NCBI RefSeq assembly: GCF_016917355.1
Contig: NZ_CP070304.1
Coordinates: 3,224,001-3,288,000 of the forward strand
DNA length: 64,000 nt
Direction of reading: 5' to 3'
DNA from: Glaciimonas sp. PAMC28666
GTDB taxonomy: Bacteria; Pseudomonadota; Gammaproteobacteria; Burkholderiales; Burkholderiaceae_D
Program-made: the position numbers and the translations under genes
Part shown: piece after piece, positions 1 through 8,924 of the stretch
Position numbering within the stretch: position 1 is the first letter of the stretch
Layout of the letters: each line of letters starts with the position of its first letter
The notes under the pieces: generated by a model
The model's input: only the letters and a program-made list of their open reading frames with translations
What the model was told of the DNA's origin: nothing
Database searches by the model: none

Positions 1-540
1 TGATTCAGATCCTGGAACCCGGAGCCGGAAGCCGGAACCGGTTACCGGTCGCCGCTCACCGGGGAACCGGGGAACCGGGGAACCGGGAGCCCGGAGCCGG
101 AAACAGAAGGGATAGCTCGGACCAACGTGGGTAGTGTTTCGGCCCCGGTCCTGTTGCGGGCGGCGGCTCCACCGCTGCTTGTGGTGGGCAGCAGAACATA
201 TCGTTCGGTTTGTTGTTGTTTTGAATACGAAATGACAGTGATCTTTTGTTATTCCGGACTGCGCCAGGTTTAGGATGTTTTGGGGCGGCGACACATTCAT
301 GCCCCGTTCATAATCCCTCTCATCGCTCTCGTGGCTATTTTTGGTCGTTTTTGATCGAATAATCAAACTTCACAGATATTTCTGATGGGTATTGATGAAT
401 GTCGATTGTTATTTCCTGTTTGTGTTCGTACACTACTCCCCAATCAAAATTCAAATAAATCATCCGAACTGGCTAATTTCGGTTGGCGTCTAGCGACGCC
501 AGGCGAGCACGCAGCCACTCGGGCTTTCAGGAAAAACATT
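1..540. other. Non-coding region upstream of the permease gene
   Basis: No gene is supported here. The first 110 bases are very GC-rich and made of variations on GGAACCGG and GGAGCCGG. The rest shows no ORF with a ribosome binding site. An open frame runs in from 385 into the permease gene, but its first 52 codons look non-coding: their composition is unlike a permease N-terminus and there is no Shine-Dalgarno sequence. The region presumably holds the permease promoter; I could not pick one out with confidence. Confidence 0.5.
61..84. repeat. 8-bp tandem repeat GGGGAACC, three copies
   Basis: GGGGAACC occurs three times head to tail at 61-68, 69-76 and 77-84, followed by a degenerate fourth copy. 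Diverged GGAGCCGG/GGAACCGG units lie on both sides (about 14-100). The tract could change copy number by slippage. No function can be assigned. Confidence 0.8.
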
Positions 541-1839
541 ATGGCGGGTTCTTATTTTCCGAAGTGGCGTTTACGCGCTGCTGCGGTTGGCGGGCAGGCA
601 CAGATCATTTCTACCGACGAGCGGTTACCCTTGCCGCAGACCTTGGCGATGGGCGTGCAGCATGTGGTGGCGATGTTTGGTTCAACGGTTTTGGCGCCAT
701 TGCTGATGGGCTTCGATCCTAATCTGGCGATTTTTATGTCTGGCATTGGGACGTTATTGTTCTTTGTGGTGGTCGGTGGTCGCATTCCAAGTTATCTGGG
801 CTCCAGTTTTTCCTTCATCGGACTGGTGATCGCGGTAAGTGGTTATAGCGGCAGCGGTGCGAACGCCAACCTCGGGGTGGCGCTTGGCGGCATCATTGCC
901 GCCGGTGCGGTGTACACCCTGATCGGATTCGTGGTCATGGCGGTCGGCACGCGCTGGATCGAAAAGCTGATGCCGCCAGTCGTTACCGGCGCGGTGGTTG
1001 CCGTCATCGGCTTGAATCTGGCCCCCATCGCCGTTAAAGGCGTGATCGGCAACAATTTCGACGCCTGGATGGCGCTTGGCACGGTGTTGTGTGTCGGTGC
1101 GGTGGCGGTGTTCGGCCGCGGGATGCTGCAACGATTGCTGATCCTCGTCGGGCTGATGTTGGCTTACGTGATTTATGCGGTGCTCACGAACGGTGCCGGA
1201 ATGGGCAAGCCGATCGATTTTTCTATTGTCGCGCACGCCGCGTGGTTCGGTATCCCGCATTTTGCGGCCCCGGTATTTCAACTAAACGCGATGGCCTTGC
1301 TAGCACCGATTGCGGTGATTCTAGTGGCTGAAAATCTCGGTCATATTAAGGCAGTGAGCGCCATGACCGGCCAAAATCTGGACAAATACATGGGACGCGC
1401 CTTTGTGGGTGATGGTTTGGCGACCATGCTTTCCGGCAGTGTTGGCGGAACCGGCGTGACCACCTACGCGGAAAACATCGGTGTGATGGCCGTGACCAAA
1501 ATTTATTCGACGCTGGTATTTGTGGTCGCCGCAGTCATTGCGCTGATATTAGGTTTCTCACCAAAGTTCGGTGCGGTGATACAAACCATTCCAGCGGCGG
1601 TATTAGGCGGCGTATCCATTGTGGTGTTTGGATTGATTGCCGTTTCCGGTGCGCGTATCTGGGTGGAGAATAAAGTCGATTTTTCCAATAACCGTAACCT
1701 GATCGTCGCCGCGGTGACATTGGTGTTGGGCGCTGGTGACTTCACATTGAAACTGGGTCAATTTTCTTTGGGCGGTATCGGTACCGCTACTTTTGGCGCG
1801 ATTATTTTGTATGCGCTGCTAGGCTTGAAAAAGACTTAA
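541..1839 (+). CDS. NCS2 family nucleobase:cation symporter (uracil/xanthine permease type)
   Basis: Inner-membrane permease of the NCS2 (UraA/RutG/XanQ) family, which takes up uracil or related pyrimidines and purines with protons. With the start at 541 the protein is 432 residues, close to the length of E. coli UraA. The start is set by a CAGGA Shine-Dalgarno about 8 bases upstream; the frame stays open to 385, but those 52 codons do not look like protein. Hydrophobic segments fill the whole length. Family hallmarks are LPQTLAMGVQHVVAMFGST near the N-terminus, LGSSFSFI in the re-entrant region, the VAENLGHIKAV stretch with the conserved Glu, and the GGTGVTTYAENIGV motif. The close match to the UraA/RutG branch suggests uracil or another pyrimidine; the exact substrate is not decided by sequence alone. 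It stands alone and ends at a good terminator. Confidence 0.9.
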   Translation: MAGSYFPKWRLRAAAVGGQAQIISTDERLPLPQTLAMGVQHVVAMFGSTVLAPLLMGFDPNLAIFMSGIGTLLFFVVVGGRIPSYLGSSFSFIGLVIAVSGYSGSGANANLGVALGGIIAAGAVYTLIGFVVMAVGTRWIEKLMPPVVTGAVVAVIGLNLAPIAVKGVIGNNFDAWMALGTVLCVGAVAVFGRGMLQRLLILVGLMLAYVIYAVLTNGAGMGKPIDFSIVAHAAWFGIPHFAAPVFQLNAMALLAPIAVILVAENLGHIKAVSAMTGQNLDKYMGRAFVGDGLATMLSGSVGGTGVTTYAENIGVMAVTKIYSTLVFVVAAVIALILGFSPKFGAVIQTIPAAVLGGVSIVVFGLIAVSGARIWVENKVDFSNNRNLIVAAVTLVLGAGDFTLKLGQFSLGGIGTATFGAIILYALLGLKKT

Positions 1840-1863
1840 TGTACCGCAACAGTGTTAATGACT

Positions 1864-1899
1864 GGCCTCACGAACAATGCTTTGTTGAGGCCATTTTTT
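1864..1899 (+). terminator. Rho-independent terminator of the permease gene
   Basis: GGCCTCA (1864-1870) pairs with TGAGGCC (1886-1892), followed on the plus strand by an A and a run of six T. It lies 24 bases after the permease stop and points away from the convergent pil operon. The minus strand has no T run after the stem, so it probably acts on the plus strand only. Confidence 0.8.
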
Positions 1900-1977
1900 G
1901 ATGAGATCGCGACTGTTCCATGCGGATTATGGGCAATGAAGCTGCCGAAGTAATTGCCAGATCTTCGCCATCTTGCG

Positions 1978-2415
1978 TTATCCTCCGGCCCAACAAAGTT
2001 CAGCGGTGCTATCTTCATCGCCACCGCTGACATCTCGAAACCCAGTTTGATCGAGGGTATATGTGCCACATCGATCTTCGTCGACTGTCTCCGCTTCAAG
2101 TATGAATGACGTATCATTGGCCTGGACTATATTCAACCGATATTTGGCCGTTCCCGTCGCGGGCGATTGGTTTAAATCCGCCGGTAGAGCAATAGTTCCT
2201 CCGTTGATAAGGTAAGAATTGTTCACTGTGTATTGTTGTTCAAGCCAGTTAGCGGCTTGCAGCAACCTCGTTATCGCTTCGGTCCTTTCGGTACGTCGTA
2301 TATATTCGGAATAATTAGGCAAAGCAATCGAAGCCAAAATGCCCACTATCGCGACCACCACCATCACTTCTACCAATGTAAAGCCGGCATGCCCTGGGTT
2401 TATTTTTCTGCGCAT
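1978..2415 (-). CDS. pilE: Type IV pilus minor pilin PilE
   Basis: Type IV prepilin of 145 residues. The class III leader is MRRKINPGHAG, and the mature protein starts FTLVEVMVVVAIVGILAS with the conserved Glu at +5, so it should be cut and N-methylated by PilD. The C-terminal part has two cysteines (DRCGTY and ELCWAGG) that would close the disulfide D-loop typical of pilins. The start has an AGGA Shine-Dalgarno 7 bases upstream. It is the last gene of the fimT-pilV-pilW-pilX-pilY1-pilE group, the usual place for PilE, a minor pilin that primes pilus assembly together with PilV, PilW, PilX and PilY1. Its small size and position argue that it is the minor subunit rather than the major pilin PilA. 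It is separated from pilY1 by about 130 bases, so it may have extra promoter activity. Confidence 0.92.
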   Translation of the reverse strand: MRRKINPGHAGFTLVEVMVVVAIVGILASIALPNYSEYIRRTERTEAITRLLQAANWLEQQYTVNNSYLINGGTIALPADLNQSPATGTAKYRLNIVQANDTSFILEAETVDEDRCGTYTLDQTGFRDVSGGDEDSTAELCWAGG

Positions 2416-2546
2416 TATCTCTTCCTGAGCTGTGTAAATGTGGATTGTTGATCGGTCGAGCGACTACGCCAATGTTCGCGCCTGATTTTCCCTTAAGCTG
2501 TTAGATAAATATAAATGCACCGCTATTTCACGGGTAGTCGTCATTT

Positions 2547-5500
2547 TTAATCTTTCTTGTCATATATTCGACGCCACCGCCGAATCACTTCTGAAGTCGA
2601 TGCATAAGGAACGCAGGTGGTGGTGCCGTCGAGCTGATTGATCGCGATGCAGTCATTGGATACGCCAGGAATGCTCACGCCGCCGGAAGTCGTACCGCCC
2701 GTTGCGATTGCACTGGCATTGTTGCCCTTGGCATCCTTGATAGGCTTGCCGTCAGCGCCGACAAAGTGAAAATTCTTTGCGATCCCACCGGTGATCAGGT
2801 CAATGGCCATGGTGAAGGAAGTGCCGCCAGCCTTGCAAGCATTCGCGCCAGCATCAGGCGTCAGCGTGGTCGAGAGCAAGACGTTCTCTCGCATCGCCAG
2901 ACGACCGACGAAGCGCTCGCCTCCTAACGGCATGTCGATGAACCAGCCATGTTTGCTGTTCCAATCGATAGTGTTATTGGTCAATATCCGGCCGATTGTG
3001 ACGCCATTTTTTTGTAATGAAGTTAACGTTTGCGCTTGCAAGTCTTTACGTTCTTTGGGAGAGGCAACTACAGACTCATCCGGTTTGTCCCAAATGCCAT
3101 ATAAGGTATGCTTTTCTTTGTCGTTGAGGTCTGCCAGTTCATAATATTTGCCAGTACCAAAAGTGATGATATAGCCACCCTTGGGATGCGGTGTCAGTAC
3201 TGGTTGCTGCACAATCGGTACTGGTTTGCCGCCAGCCGTTTTTGCAGTGAACATTTTGACGAGTTTCCACTGGCTTGAATTAGAGTAACGTAAGTCAAAC
3301 TTCCACAGATTTCCTTGCAAATCACCAGCGTAAGCAGCGATTAATGTGCGTTCGTTGTTGAACAGTAGGCCCGGACTGGACAGCCCGTTTGGGGCAGTTG
3401 GCGTTCCGACGTTAGTATCTAATGTACGGATCAGGTCGCCATTGAAAATGCTGTTCAGGTATAACACCGCTTTACCGCCGACACTGTTGTAACCGTTACC
3501 AAAAATTGCGGCCCACGTTCCGTTCCCCAACCGGGCTATTGCGCCTGTACCAAGCACGTTTCCCAAATCGTTGAAGTTTTGGTCTGTGTCGCTGCGTTCC
3601 CATAGAATACTTTTGCTGTTAAGGCCTTGTGAATCTGGATTGGTAATATCAATCGCAAACATGCTGTGCGAGCCGGCACCGGTGCTGCCTAACAAAATAT
3701 TTTTCCATTCTTTGACGTCGCTCAGGTACGCATCGCCTTCTGTCAGAGGACCATCGACAAAATACCGGTGTTTATAGTCGGGATCGGTTAATGACGATAG
3801 GTAGGGGAAAACTGAGTTGGGGATGAATGCAAATTGTTCAATTCCCGTTTTCGCGTCGAAACCGTGCAGCATGCCGTCGTTGGCACCTACGTACAGCATG
3901 GCGTTGCGCTCGGATTTACGCTTCAAAAATTCAGGGTAACTAGTCCCAAATGTGAATGTTGTATTGCTAAAGCCAAAGTCGGTTTTCCCCACGTATAACG
4001 GTGAAGAGTTGACGATATCGCCGAGTTTATTTTTTCGATGGCGAAAAGGGTTAGTGCCGCCACCGTCAGCCGCTTGTTCCAATGCCGCACTTCCGCGTAG
4101 ATACTCCAAAATCGCTGACGACTTCATATAGGTCTTATGTTCGTAGTTGAGATTTCGCCACTTAAATTCGATCCCTTTTTCTTCGCGCTGATTCCAGGTG
4201 ACAATATTGCGTAACTGTGCCGCAGGTAATTGCTCCGCTGCGTCCCATTTCTGCGTGGTCGTTGAATTATCTTGCGCCACCTGATAGGCCTTCAGGTGGC
4301 CGAGCCAGTTACCCGGCGTAAATCCTGGAACATATAACAATCTATCGTTGCTTAATGCGGCACCATTATAGGCAATGCCCGAGCCACCGCCAAAGTCCTG
4401 TCCATCAATAGATCTGAAGACGGTCTGCATGGCGTATTTAAGGTCGGTCGGATTGTTGGCATGGAGATAGGAGCCGCGTCCATTGACTGCGGCGTGCCAC
4501 ATATCATCGATGGTGGTGCGGGTATTTTTCTTCGGCACCGGCCACTCTTTTTTGCCCTCTTTTATTGCGAAGTAATCTCCGCTGGTTGCCGTCTGGTAAT
4601 CAGACTGATACGCCAGTTCCCCGTTGATGCCGAGGCCAACGGTGTAGGTCGCCATGTGTTGCCAGGTGGCCGGATTGGTGTCGTTCGGTGTCAGTTTCCC
4701 TGCTGTCCCGCCAGCGCCTTTCCGATACCCGATATCGGTCGCCCAGTATTTCATTGCTGTATCAGCCAGACTGTCGGAGGTCGGAGTCGGGCCCTCATAA
4801 AAAGGCCGTGGTATTAATTTTCCGCTGATCCACTCCGTGCCTGATACAGGATCAAGCTTGATTGCTGCTGGCAAATCGTAGTCCAGTGTTTGATCGAGAT
4901 TGCGACCGTTAGCTAACGTCGCATTCCAAAATCCATCAGTCGATAAAACCGCGTAGTTTCTCTGGCATTGGTTTTGAATTGGGTCGAGCAGCGGCCCCAT
5001 CCCGGGCATTCCGAATCCTTGATAATAGGCGCCGACGGCGTTTAGCGCGGCGATCAAGGGGGTGCTGCTGACTGGATCGGTCAGATAAAGTTTTTTGTAC
5101 CAAAGCGCTTTTTGCTTTGCATCGAAACCTCCGACAGGAATGAAAAAGTCGGAATTTTTATTAATTGTCGAAAGCCCTATGCGAAAGCGATCGTCGAGTC
5201 CCGAAAAAGCGATGCCTAACGTGGTCTTGGTCATCAGCATCCGGGTACGATAATACGAAAACCAGTTGGCGAAATTTTGAATTTCTTCTTTATAAGTGCA
5301 GGTTGCATCAGCGTTGGCGATGCAGTCGGTACGCTCCTCCGCACGTTTGTAGGATGGGGTTCCGGGAACAATATCCTTGCGCAGGTACAATTGATCCTCT
5401 TTTTTGCTGCCGGTAGGTTGCACGTCCGGGCTGGGCCAACTGTAATGAAAAGCATACAGCGCCTTGTCGGTCGCCGCATTTCCGTATCCACAGTTTTCGT

Positions 5501-6134
5501 TTCGCAAAAAATCGTCCGGGTCATACGATGGTAGCTTGTTGGATGACACGTGGCAGGTCGATTCCAGGTTCAGCTTCGCGCTCGCAGCGTACGCATCGAC
5601 CGGTGCTTTGGTCGGGTCGCTATTGCCCATGGAGACGCCGGTCGCGGTGACGGCTGGCGTATATCGGACCGATGGATTGTAATAGATCTGATTCCAGTCA
5701 CTGGAATAGTAAGCCTCTTGATCCTTTTTTCCGCTTTCACTGCAATTGTCACAGGTCTGATTCATTTTGTCTGCGTTGTAGGCGTCGGAAGTGTATTCCC
5801 CTTTAACGTCATCGCCAGTCAGGCTGCCTCCAGCCATGCTAAAGGAGTTATCGAGTATGAACATGATGTTGGGCGGCGGAACACGCGACAAAGACAGCGG
5901 AGATTGCGCGATTTCAGCCAGCGCAGAATTGGTTATTGCTCCCCCAAAGCAGCAGACCACCGCTGATAAGTAAAGGAGACGGCGGCCCTGGAACAATTGA
6001 CTGCAGGCTGCGTGCACTGACTGATTGCCAACAGCGCCAACAGCGCCAGGACGCCAGGGTGCACGGGGACGGCGTGATCGGTCGGATGGAAAGTCGTTAA
6101 CTAAGGTATTAGATAATTTCGTCGCTAGCATCAT
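2547..6134 (-). CDS. pilY1: Type IV pilus tip-associated adhesin PilY1
   Basis: PilY1 of 1195 residues: a tip protein of type IV pili needed for pilus biogenesis, adhesion and surface sensing. The N-terminus carries a long basic region and a signal peptide that should be cut near NSALA-EIAQ (about residue 73). A von Willebrand A-like start follows, IMFILDNSFSM, with the DxSxS metal site at residues 95-99. The C-terminal half is the PilY1 beta-propeller, entered by KLGDIVNSSPLYVG and with YVGANDGMLHGFDA and YAGDLQGNLWKFDL. In the family an Asp-rich EF-hand-like calcium loop usually precedes the last motif; here residues about 920-932 read LLFNNERTLIAA, without the Asp series. The ATG at 6134 has AAGGA 11 bases upstream. 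An AVGAVG stretch near residue 31 comes from a short tandem repeat in the DNA. It follows pilX by 18 bases. Confidence 0.93.
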   Translation of the reverse strand: MMLATKLSNTLVNDFPSDRSRRPRAPWRPGAVGAVGNQSVHAACSQLFQGRRLLYLSAVVCCFGGAITNSALAEIAQSPLSLSRVPPPNIMFILDNSFSMAGGSLTGDDVKGEYTSDAYNADKMNQTCDNCSESGKKDQEAYYSSDWNQIYYNPSVRYTPAVTATGVSMGNSDPTKAPVDAYAASAKLNLESTCHVSSNKLPSYDPDDFLRNENCGYGNAATDKALYAFHYSWPSPDVQPTGSKKEDQLYLRKDIVPGTPSYKRAEERTDCIANADATCTYKEEIQNFANWFSYYRTRMLMTKTTLGIAFSGLDDRFRIGLSTINKNSDFFIPVGGFDAKQKALWYKKLYLTDPVSSTPLIAALNAVGAYYQGFGMPGMGPLLDPIQNQCQRNYAVLSTDGFWNATLANGRNLDQTLDYDLPAAIKLDPVSGTEWISGKLIPRPFYEGPTPTSDSLADTAMKYWATDIGYRKGAGGTAGKLTPNDTNPATWQHMATYTVGLGINGELAYQSDYQTATSGDYFAIKEGKKEWPVPKKNTRTTIDDMWHAAVNGRGSYLHANNPTDLKYAMQTVFRSIDGQDFGGGSGIAYNGAALSNDRLLYVPGFTPGNWLGHLKAYQVAQDNSTTTQKWDAAEQLPAAQLRNIVTWNQREEKGIEFKWRNLNYEHKTYMKSSAILEYLRGSAALEQAADGGGTNPFRHRKNKLGDIVNSSPLYVGKTDFGFSNTTFTFGTSYPEFLKRKSERNAMLYVGANDGMLHGFDAKTGIEQFAFIPNSVFPYLSSLTDPDYKHRYFVDGPLTEGDAYLSDVKEWKNILLGSTGAGSHSMFAIDITNPDSQGLNSKSILWERSDTDQNFNDLGNVLGTGAIARLGNGTWAAIFGNGYNSVGGKAVLYLNSIFNGDLIRTLDTNVGTPTAPNGLSSPGLLFNNERTLIAAYAGDLQGNLWKFDLRYSNSSQWKLVKMFTAKTAGGKPVPIVQQPVLTPHPKGGYIITFGTGKYYELADLNDKEKHTLYGIWDKPDESVVASPKERKDLQAQTLTSLQKNGVTIGRILTNNTIDWNSKHGWFIDMPLGGERFVGRLAMRENVLLSTTLTPDAGANACKAGGTSFTMAIDLITGGIAKNFHFVGADGKPIKDAKGNNASAIATGGTTSGGVSIPGVSNDCIAINQLDGTTTCVPYASTSEVIRRWRRIYDKKD

Positions 6135-6152
6135 TGTTCCAGTATTCCTTCT

Positions 6153-6824
6153 TTATTTCTTAAATCTTAAGGAGCTCTGTAACCTCACAACCGCTTTGTC
6201 GGAACCACCGGTACCGCGTGCTGTGAATTCGTAGACGAAAATACTCTCATCCCGGCTGACTTCAGCAGGGCCTAATCCCATGCCATCCGAGATGTCGATA
6301 GCACGGCATTGAGGACTTTTATTGACGCCGTAAGGTTTACTCGGGATGGGTACCCATGACTGGCTTTCGAAGACGCTTTTGGTGCCCGTTTTTTTACTTT
6401 GTTGTATCTCAGCTTCGCAATGGCGCAGTGCCTGCTCTGCAGCCTGGAACGCCAGCTGTTGATTTCTCGTGTTGCTGGCTATTTTTTCGCCCATAGTGGC
6501 AGTGCGAATTGCGGCGATTCCTATCAAGGTCATCACCACAAAAAAAATGAGTACCAGCGGCAGCGCTATCCCGGCTTCTCGTCGGATCAATTTATTGTGC
6601 AATTTTCTGTTGTGTTGAACGGGATGCTGAACACAATATTTCAGCGCAATTTTTCCGACATTAAGAAGGCCGCTTCGATGGCCGCAAGGGCAGTTAAGAG
6701 AATCACAAAAACGATGACTGGGTATGGATTGTGATTCATCGCTGGCACAACTTTCCGATGCGTTTTGGGTGCTCGCAAATAGGACCCGGCGAAGCCAGGG
6801 ATGCATGCGTTCGATCCGCCGCAT
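6153..6824 (-). CDS. pilX: Type IV pilus minor pilin PilX, start uncertain
   Basis: PilX minor pilin. The recognisable protein begins at RREAG-IALPLVLIFFVV (prepilin-type cleavage after Gly85), continues with NQQLAFQAAEQALRHCE, the usual PilX/PilW helix, and ends SLRFKK. As in other PilX proteins there is no Glu at +5. The ATG at 6824 touches the pilW stop codon and has a very good GGGAG Shine-Dalgarno, yet this gives an 85-residue leader, far longer than the 6-25 expected. In-frame TTG codons lie 5-10 codons before the cleavage site but have poor ribosome sites. An overlapping frame inside the leader (6641-6739) reads as a short hydrophobic peptide. So either the leader is real, initiation is internal, or a small separate peptide has been inserted between pilW and pilX. 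Family assignment is firm; the N-terminus is not. Confidence 0.8.
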   Translation of the reverse strand: MRRIERMHPWLRRVLFASTQNASESCASDESQSIPSHRFCDSLNCPCGHRSGLLNVGKIALKYCVQHPVQHNRKLHNKLIRREAGIALPLVLIFFVVMTLIGIAAIRTATMGEKIASNTRNQQLAFQAAEQALRHCEAEIQQSKKTGTKSVFESQSWVPIPSKPYGVNKSPQCRAIDISDGMGLGPAEVSRDESIFVYEFTARGTGGSDKAVVRLQSSLRFKK

Positions 6825-7739
6825 TTACAGATTCTCCCAAGTGGGTAGCGCACGATTGCGCAGCGTAAATGTGCGCGTCAACGTCGTGTGTAGCTTTTTA
6901 TCGGTTGCGGCTACCCTCATGGTACCGTCGCACTTTTCATAGATTTGTGGGGTCCCTGCGGCGACGAAGTTGTCACTATGCAGCTCTACGCAAATCTTGA
7001 CGTTGATTACCTGATCCCAGTTGGTTTTGTTCGCCGATGAAAGGGGAAGTCTTTCTACATCATCGGCTTTGTCCAAAAATGCGGAGGGTGTGTAATTGCC
7101 TTTTGTATCCACGCCGTAGGTCAACATCAGTTTGTCGACATTATGTAAGAGGGGATTTAACTTGGGGTTCGATGCACTGCTAATCCCATTACCTTCGCAG
7201 AACAATGACGTTTTATTGCCGATTTTTTTTGTGAAATAGCGATTAATCACCACAGGAGGTGGCCTGCCAAGCCCATAGTTGTAGGTGTTACCGTTACAGT
7301 CAACCCGGTTTGAATAGTAATCGTCGCTGATCTGGTTGGGTTCAAGCATGTAGCTCACAATGAACCCCGGTTGCTCGGCGTTCTTATCGCATTTAAAATC
7401 TGCGGTTAAAGGCAATTCAAAGCCTGTCTGGCAGGCTTTAAATCCTATGCCGGCGAAGCTGGTCGTCAACGTGGTACGCATTTTTCCGTAGCCTGCCTGC
7501 ATGATATCGTTGCCGATCCTGTGCATGGCGATATGTCCTTCTTCCTGAACCTGCGCGTTGTCGTCGTTGAGACGCGCGCTGTACTGGCTGCTAAGGAATA
7601 AGCTGGTCACAAACACCATGAGTACCAGTCCAATGACCAGCGATATCATCAATTCGATTAACGAGAAACCGCACGCCTTTACGGCGCGGTGCGCTGTTGC
7701 AGCGTGTGATGCCGAAATTATGAGTGAACTATTTTTCAT
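6825..7739 (-). CDS. pilW: Type IV pilus assembly protein PilW
   Basis: Minor pilin PilW, 304 residues. The prepilin leader of 24 residues ends at VKACG and the mature part starts FSLIELMISLVIGLVLM with Glu at +5. The helix continues into QVQEEGHIAMHRIGNDIMQAGYG, the stretch most typical of PilW, where RxxxDIxxAGY is conserved. The C-terminal part is a variable periplasmic domain with several cysteines (KACQ, FKCDK, DCNG, LFCEG, KICVE, EKCDG). The start overlaps the pilV stop by four bases (ATGA), so translation is probably coupled. There is no nearer in-frame start that would shorten the leader. PilW works with PilV, PilX, PilE and PilY1 in the priming complex at the pilus tip. Confidence 0.92.
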   Translation of the reverse strand: MKNSSLIISASHAATAHRAVKACGFSLIELMISLVIGLVLMVFVTSLFLSSQYSARLNDDNAQVQEEGHIAMHRIGNDIMQAGYGKMRTTLTTSFAGIGFKACQTGFELPLTADFKCDKNAEQPGFIVSYMLEPNQISDDYYSNRVDCNGNTYNYGLGRPPPVVINRYFTKKIGNKTSLFCEGNGISSASNPKLNPLLHNVDKLMLTYGVDTKGNYTPSAFLDKADDVERLPLSSANKTNWDQVINVKICVELHSDNFVAAGTPQIYEKCDGTMRVAATDKKLHTTLTRTFTLRNRALPTWENL

Positions 7740-8290
7740 GGTACAAACACGGTCTTAAAACATCGAAGTGTCAGTTCTTGCCAAAAATTGCCCAATTTTG
7801 CGGTGCAAAGCGGGTCTACCCTTCGCTCACAATCACCGCCAGGGCATTTATTGGTTTCCGAGAAATAGACGGTTAGAATCAGGCCCCCCGTGTCGTTTTT
7901 TGCAGCGTCTTTCTCCGAGGTTATATCGCCCCAACCATTCGTCAGCGATCGGCTTAAATCTCTGCGCCAGTTGTAAATATCGACCTTCGCGATCTGTTGC
8001 GCGGTGCAGACACTACCGCTGTTGACGCATTTGGATTTAGGCTTGGCGTTGGCCAGAAATTTTTCGCCTGTCACATAATTCTTCTCTTTCACCGCCATTG
8101 GATTGGCGCGTATGCGATCTGCCATGTCTGCGCTGCTCTGACTTGCCAGCGCGCGAAAGTGTGCCATTTTTTGATATTTCAAGGAGGTGATTTGAAGCCC
8201 TGCCAAGCCCAACAGCGCAATCGCAGAAATTAACAGGGCGACCAGTACCTCTATCATTCCAACCCCGGTTTGTCGGCGCAGCGTGACCAT
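7736..8290 (-). CDS. pilV: Type IV pilus modification protein PilV
   Basis: Minor pilin PilV, 184 residues from the ATG at 8290. That start has AGGAG 8 bases upstream, so it is preferred over the in-frame ATG at 8326, which would add 12 residues before the leader. The leader is MVTLRRQTG and the mature part begins VGMIEVLVALLISAIALLGLAGLQ, with Glu at +5 and the PilV-type GLAGLQ at the end of the helix. The motif MADRIRANP a little further on is also characteristic of PilV. Cysteine pairs in the C-terminal half (KCVNSGSVC, KCPGGDC) could form disulfides. It overlaps pilW by four bases and follows fimT by about 50 bases. Confidence 0.92.
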   Translation of the reverse strand: MVTLRRQTGVGMIEVLVALLISAIALLGLAGLQITSLKYQKMAHFRALASQSSADMADRIRANPMAVKEKNYVTGEKFLANAKPKSKCVNSGSVCTAQQIAKVDIYNWRRDLSRSLTNGWGDITSEKDAAKNDTGGLILTVYFSETNKCPGGDCERRVDPLCTAKLGNFWQELTLRCFKTVFVP

Positions 8291-8339
8291 TTCTTTCGCT
8301 CCTGTCAATGACGAAAATACTAACAACAGATCTCAATGA

Positions 8340-8924
8340 TTAACAAGCCGGATCGGACGAACCGATTTGGTTTGCGAACTGAATATGTCCGCCGCTTGAA
8401 ACACAGATTTGGCGGTGAAATTTATTACTCATACTAAATACAAATGTTGCATAGCCATCTTTCATACTTGCTCCATTGAAGTCAGCACTTCCGTCAGGCA
8501 TATATGTCATCAAAGTGACTGAGCTGTCGATTTTGAGACCGCTGTAAAATGGGGGTTGAAGAGCTATTATTTCAACGTTGCTTTCTCGTGGTGCCACGCC
8601 GGTTGCTATCAACCAACCGCCGGTAGCCCAGTCATGCGAAAAGGCACATTCGCGCTGGGAAGCTGGACGATATTTTCCGCAAATCACGATATTAGCGCCT
8701 CTTTTGATTGCTTCCGATCGGGCCAGTCGATGGGCGGCCATGAATTCCTGTGCGCTGGTGGCGACCCGTCTTTCTGCTATCAGATCACCCATAAACGGTA
8801 CGGCGATCGCCGCCAAAATTCCGAATATGGCAACTGTTATAAGCAGTTCAATGAGCGTGAAACCTTTATATGCAGCAGCCCTGACGGGGTCTTTACGGGT
8901 ATTCGAAGACCAGGATGCGTGCAA
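8340..8924 (-). CDS. fimT: FimT/GspH-type pseudopilin
   Basis: First gene of the minor pilin operon, 194 residues. The start is a TTG at 8924 with a good GAGG Shine-Dalgarno about 6 bases upstream. The prepilin leader ends at AAAYKG; the mature protein starts FTLIELLITVAIFGILAAIAVP with Glu at +5. Then come the FimT/GspH signatures AAHRLARSEAIKRGANIVIC and, near the C-terminus, a beta-rich region ending SSDPAC. FimT and GspH proteins are low-abundance pilin-like subunits; some FimT proteins bind DNA and help natural transformation, which I cannot infer here. Two cysteine pairs (IVIC/REC and QIC/PAC) may be bonded. Transcription of the whole group should begin upstream of 8924. Confidence 0.88.
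   Translation of the reverse strand: MHASWSSNTRKDPVRAAAYKGFTLIELLITVAIFGILAAIAVPFMGDLIAERRVATSAQEFMAAHRLARSEAIKRGANIVICGKYRPASQRECAFSHDWATGGWLIATGVAPRESNVEIIALQPPFYSGLKIDSSVTLMTYMPDGSADFNGASMKDGYATFVFSMSNKFHRQICVSSGGHIQFANQIGSSDPAC

Noticed and set aside
754-1281. 175-residue minus-strand ORF
   Set aside because: His/Asp/Arg-rich antisense shadow of the permease gene, without ribosome site or known domain.
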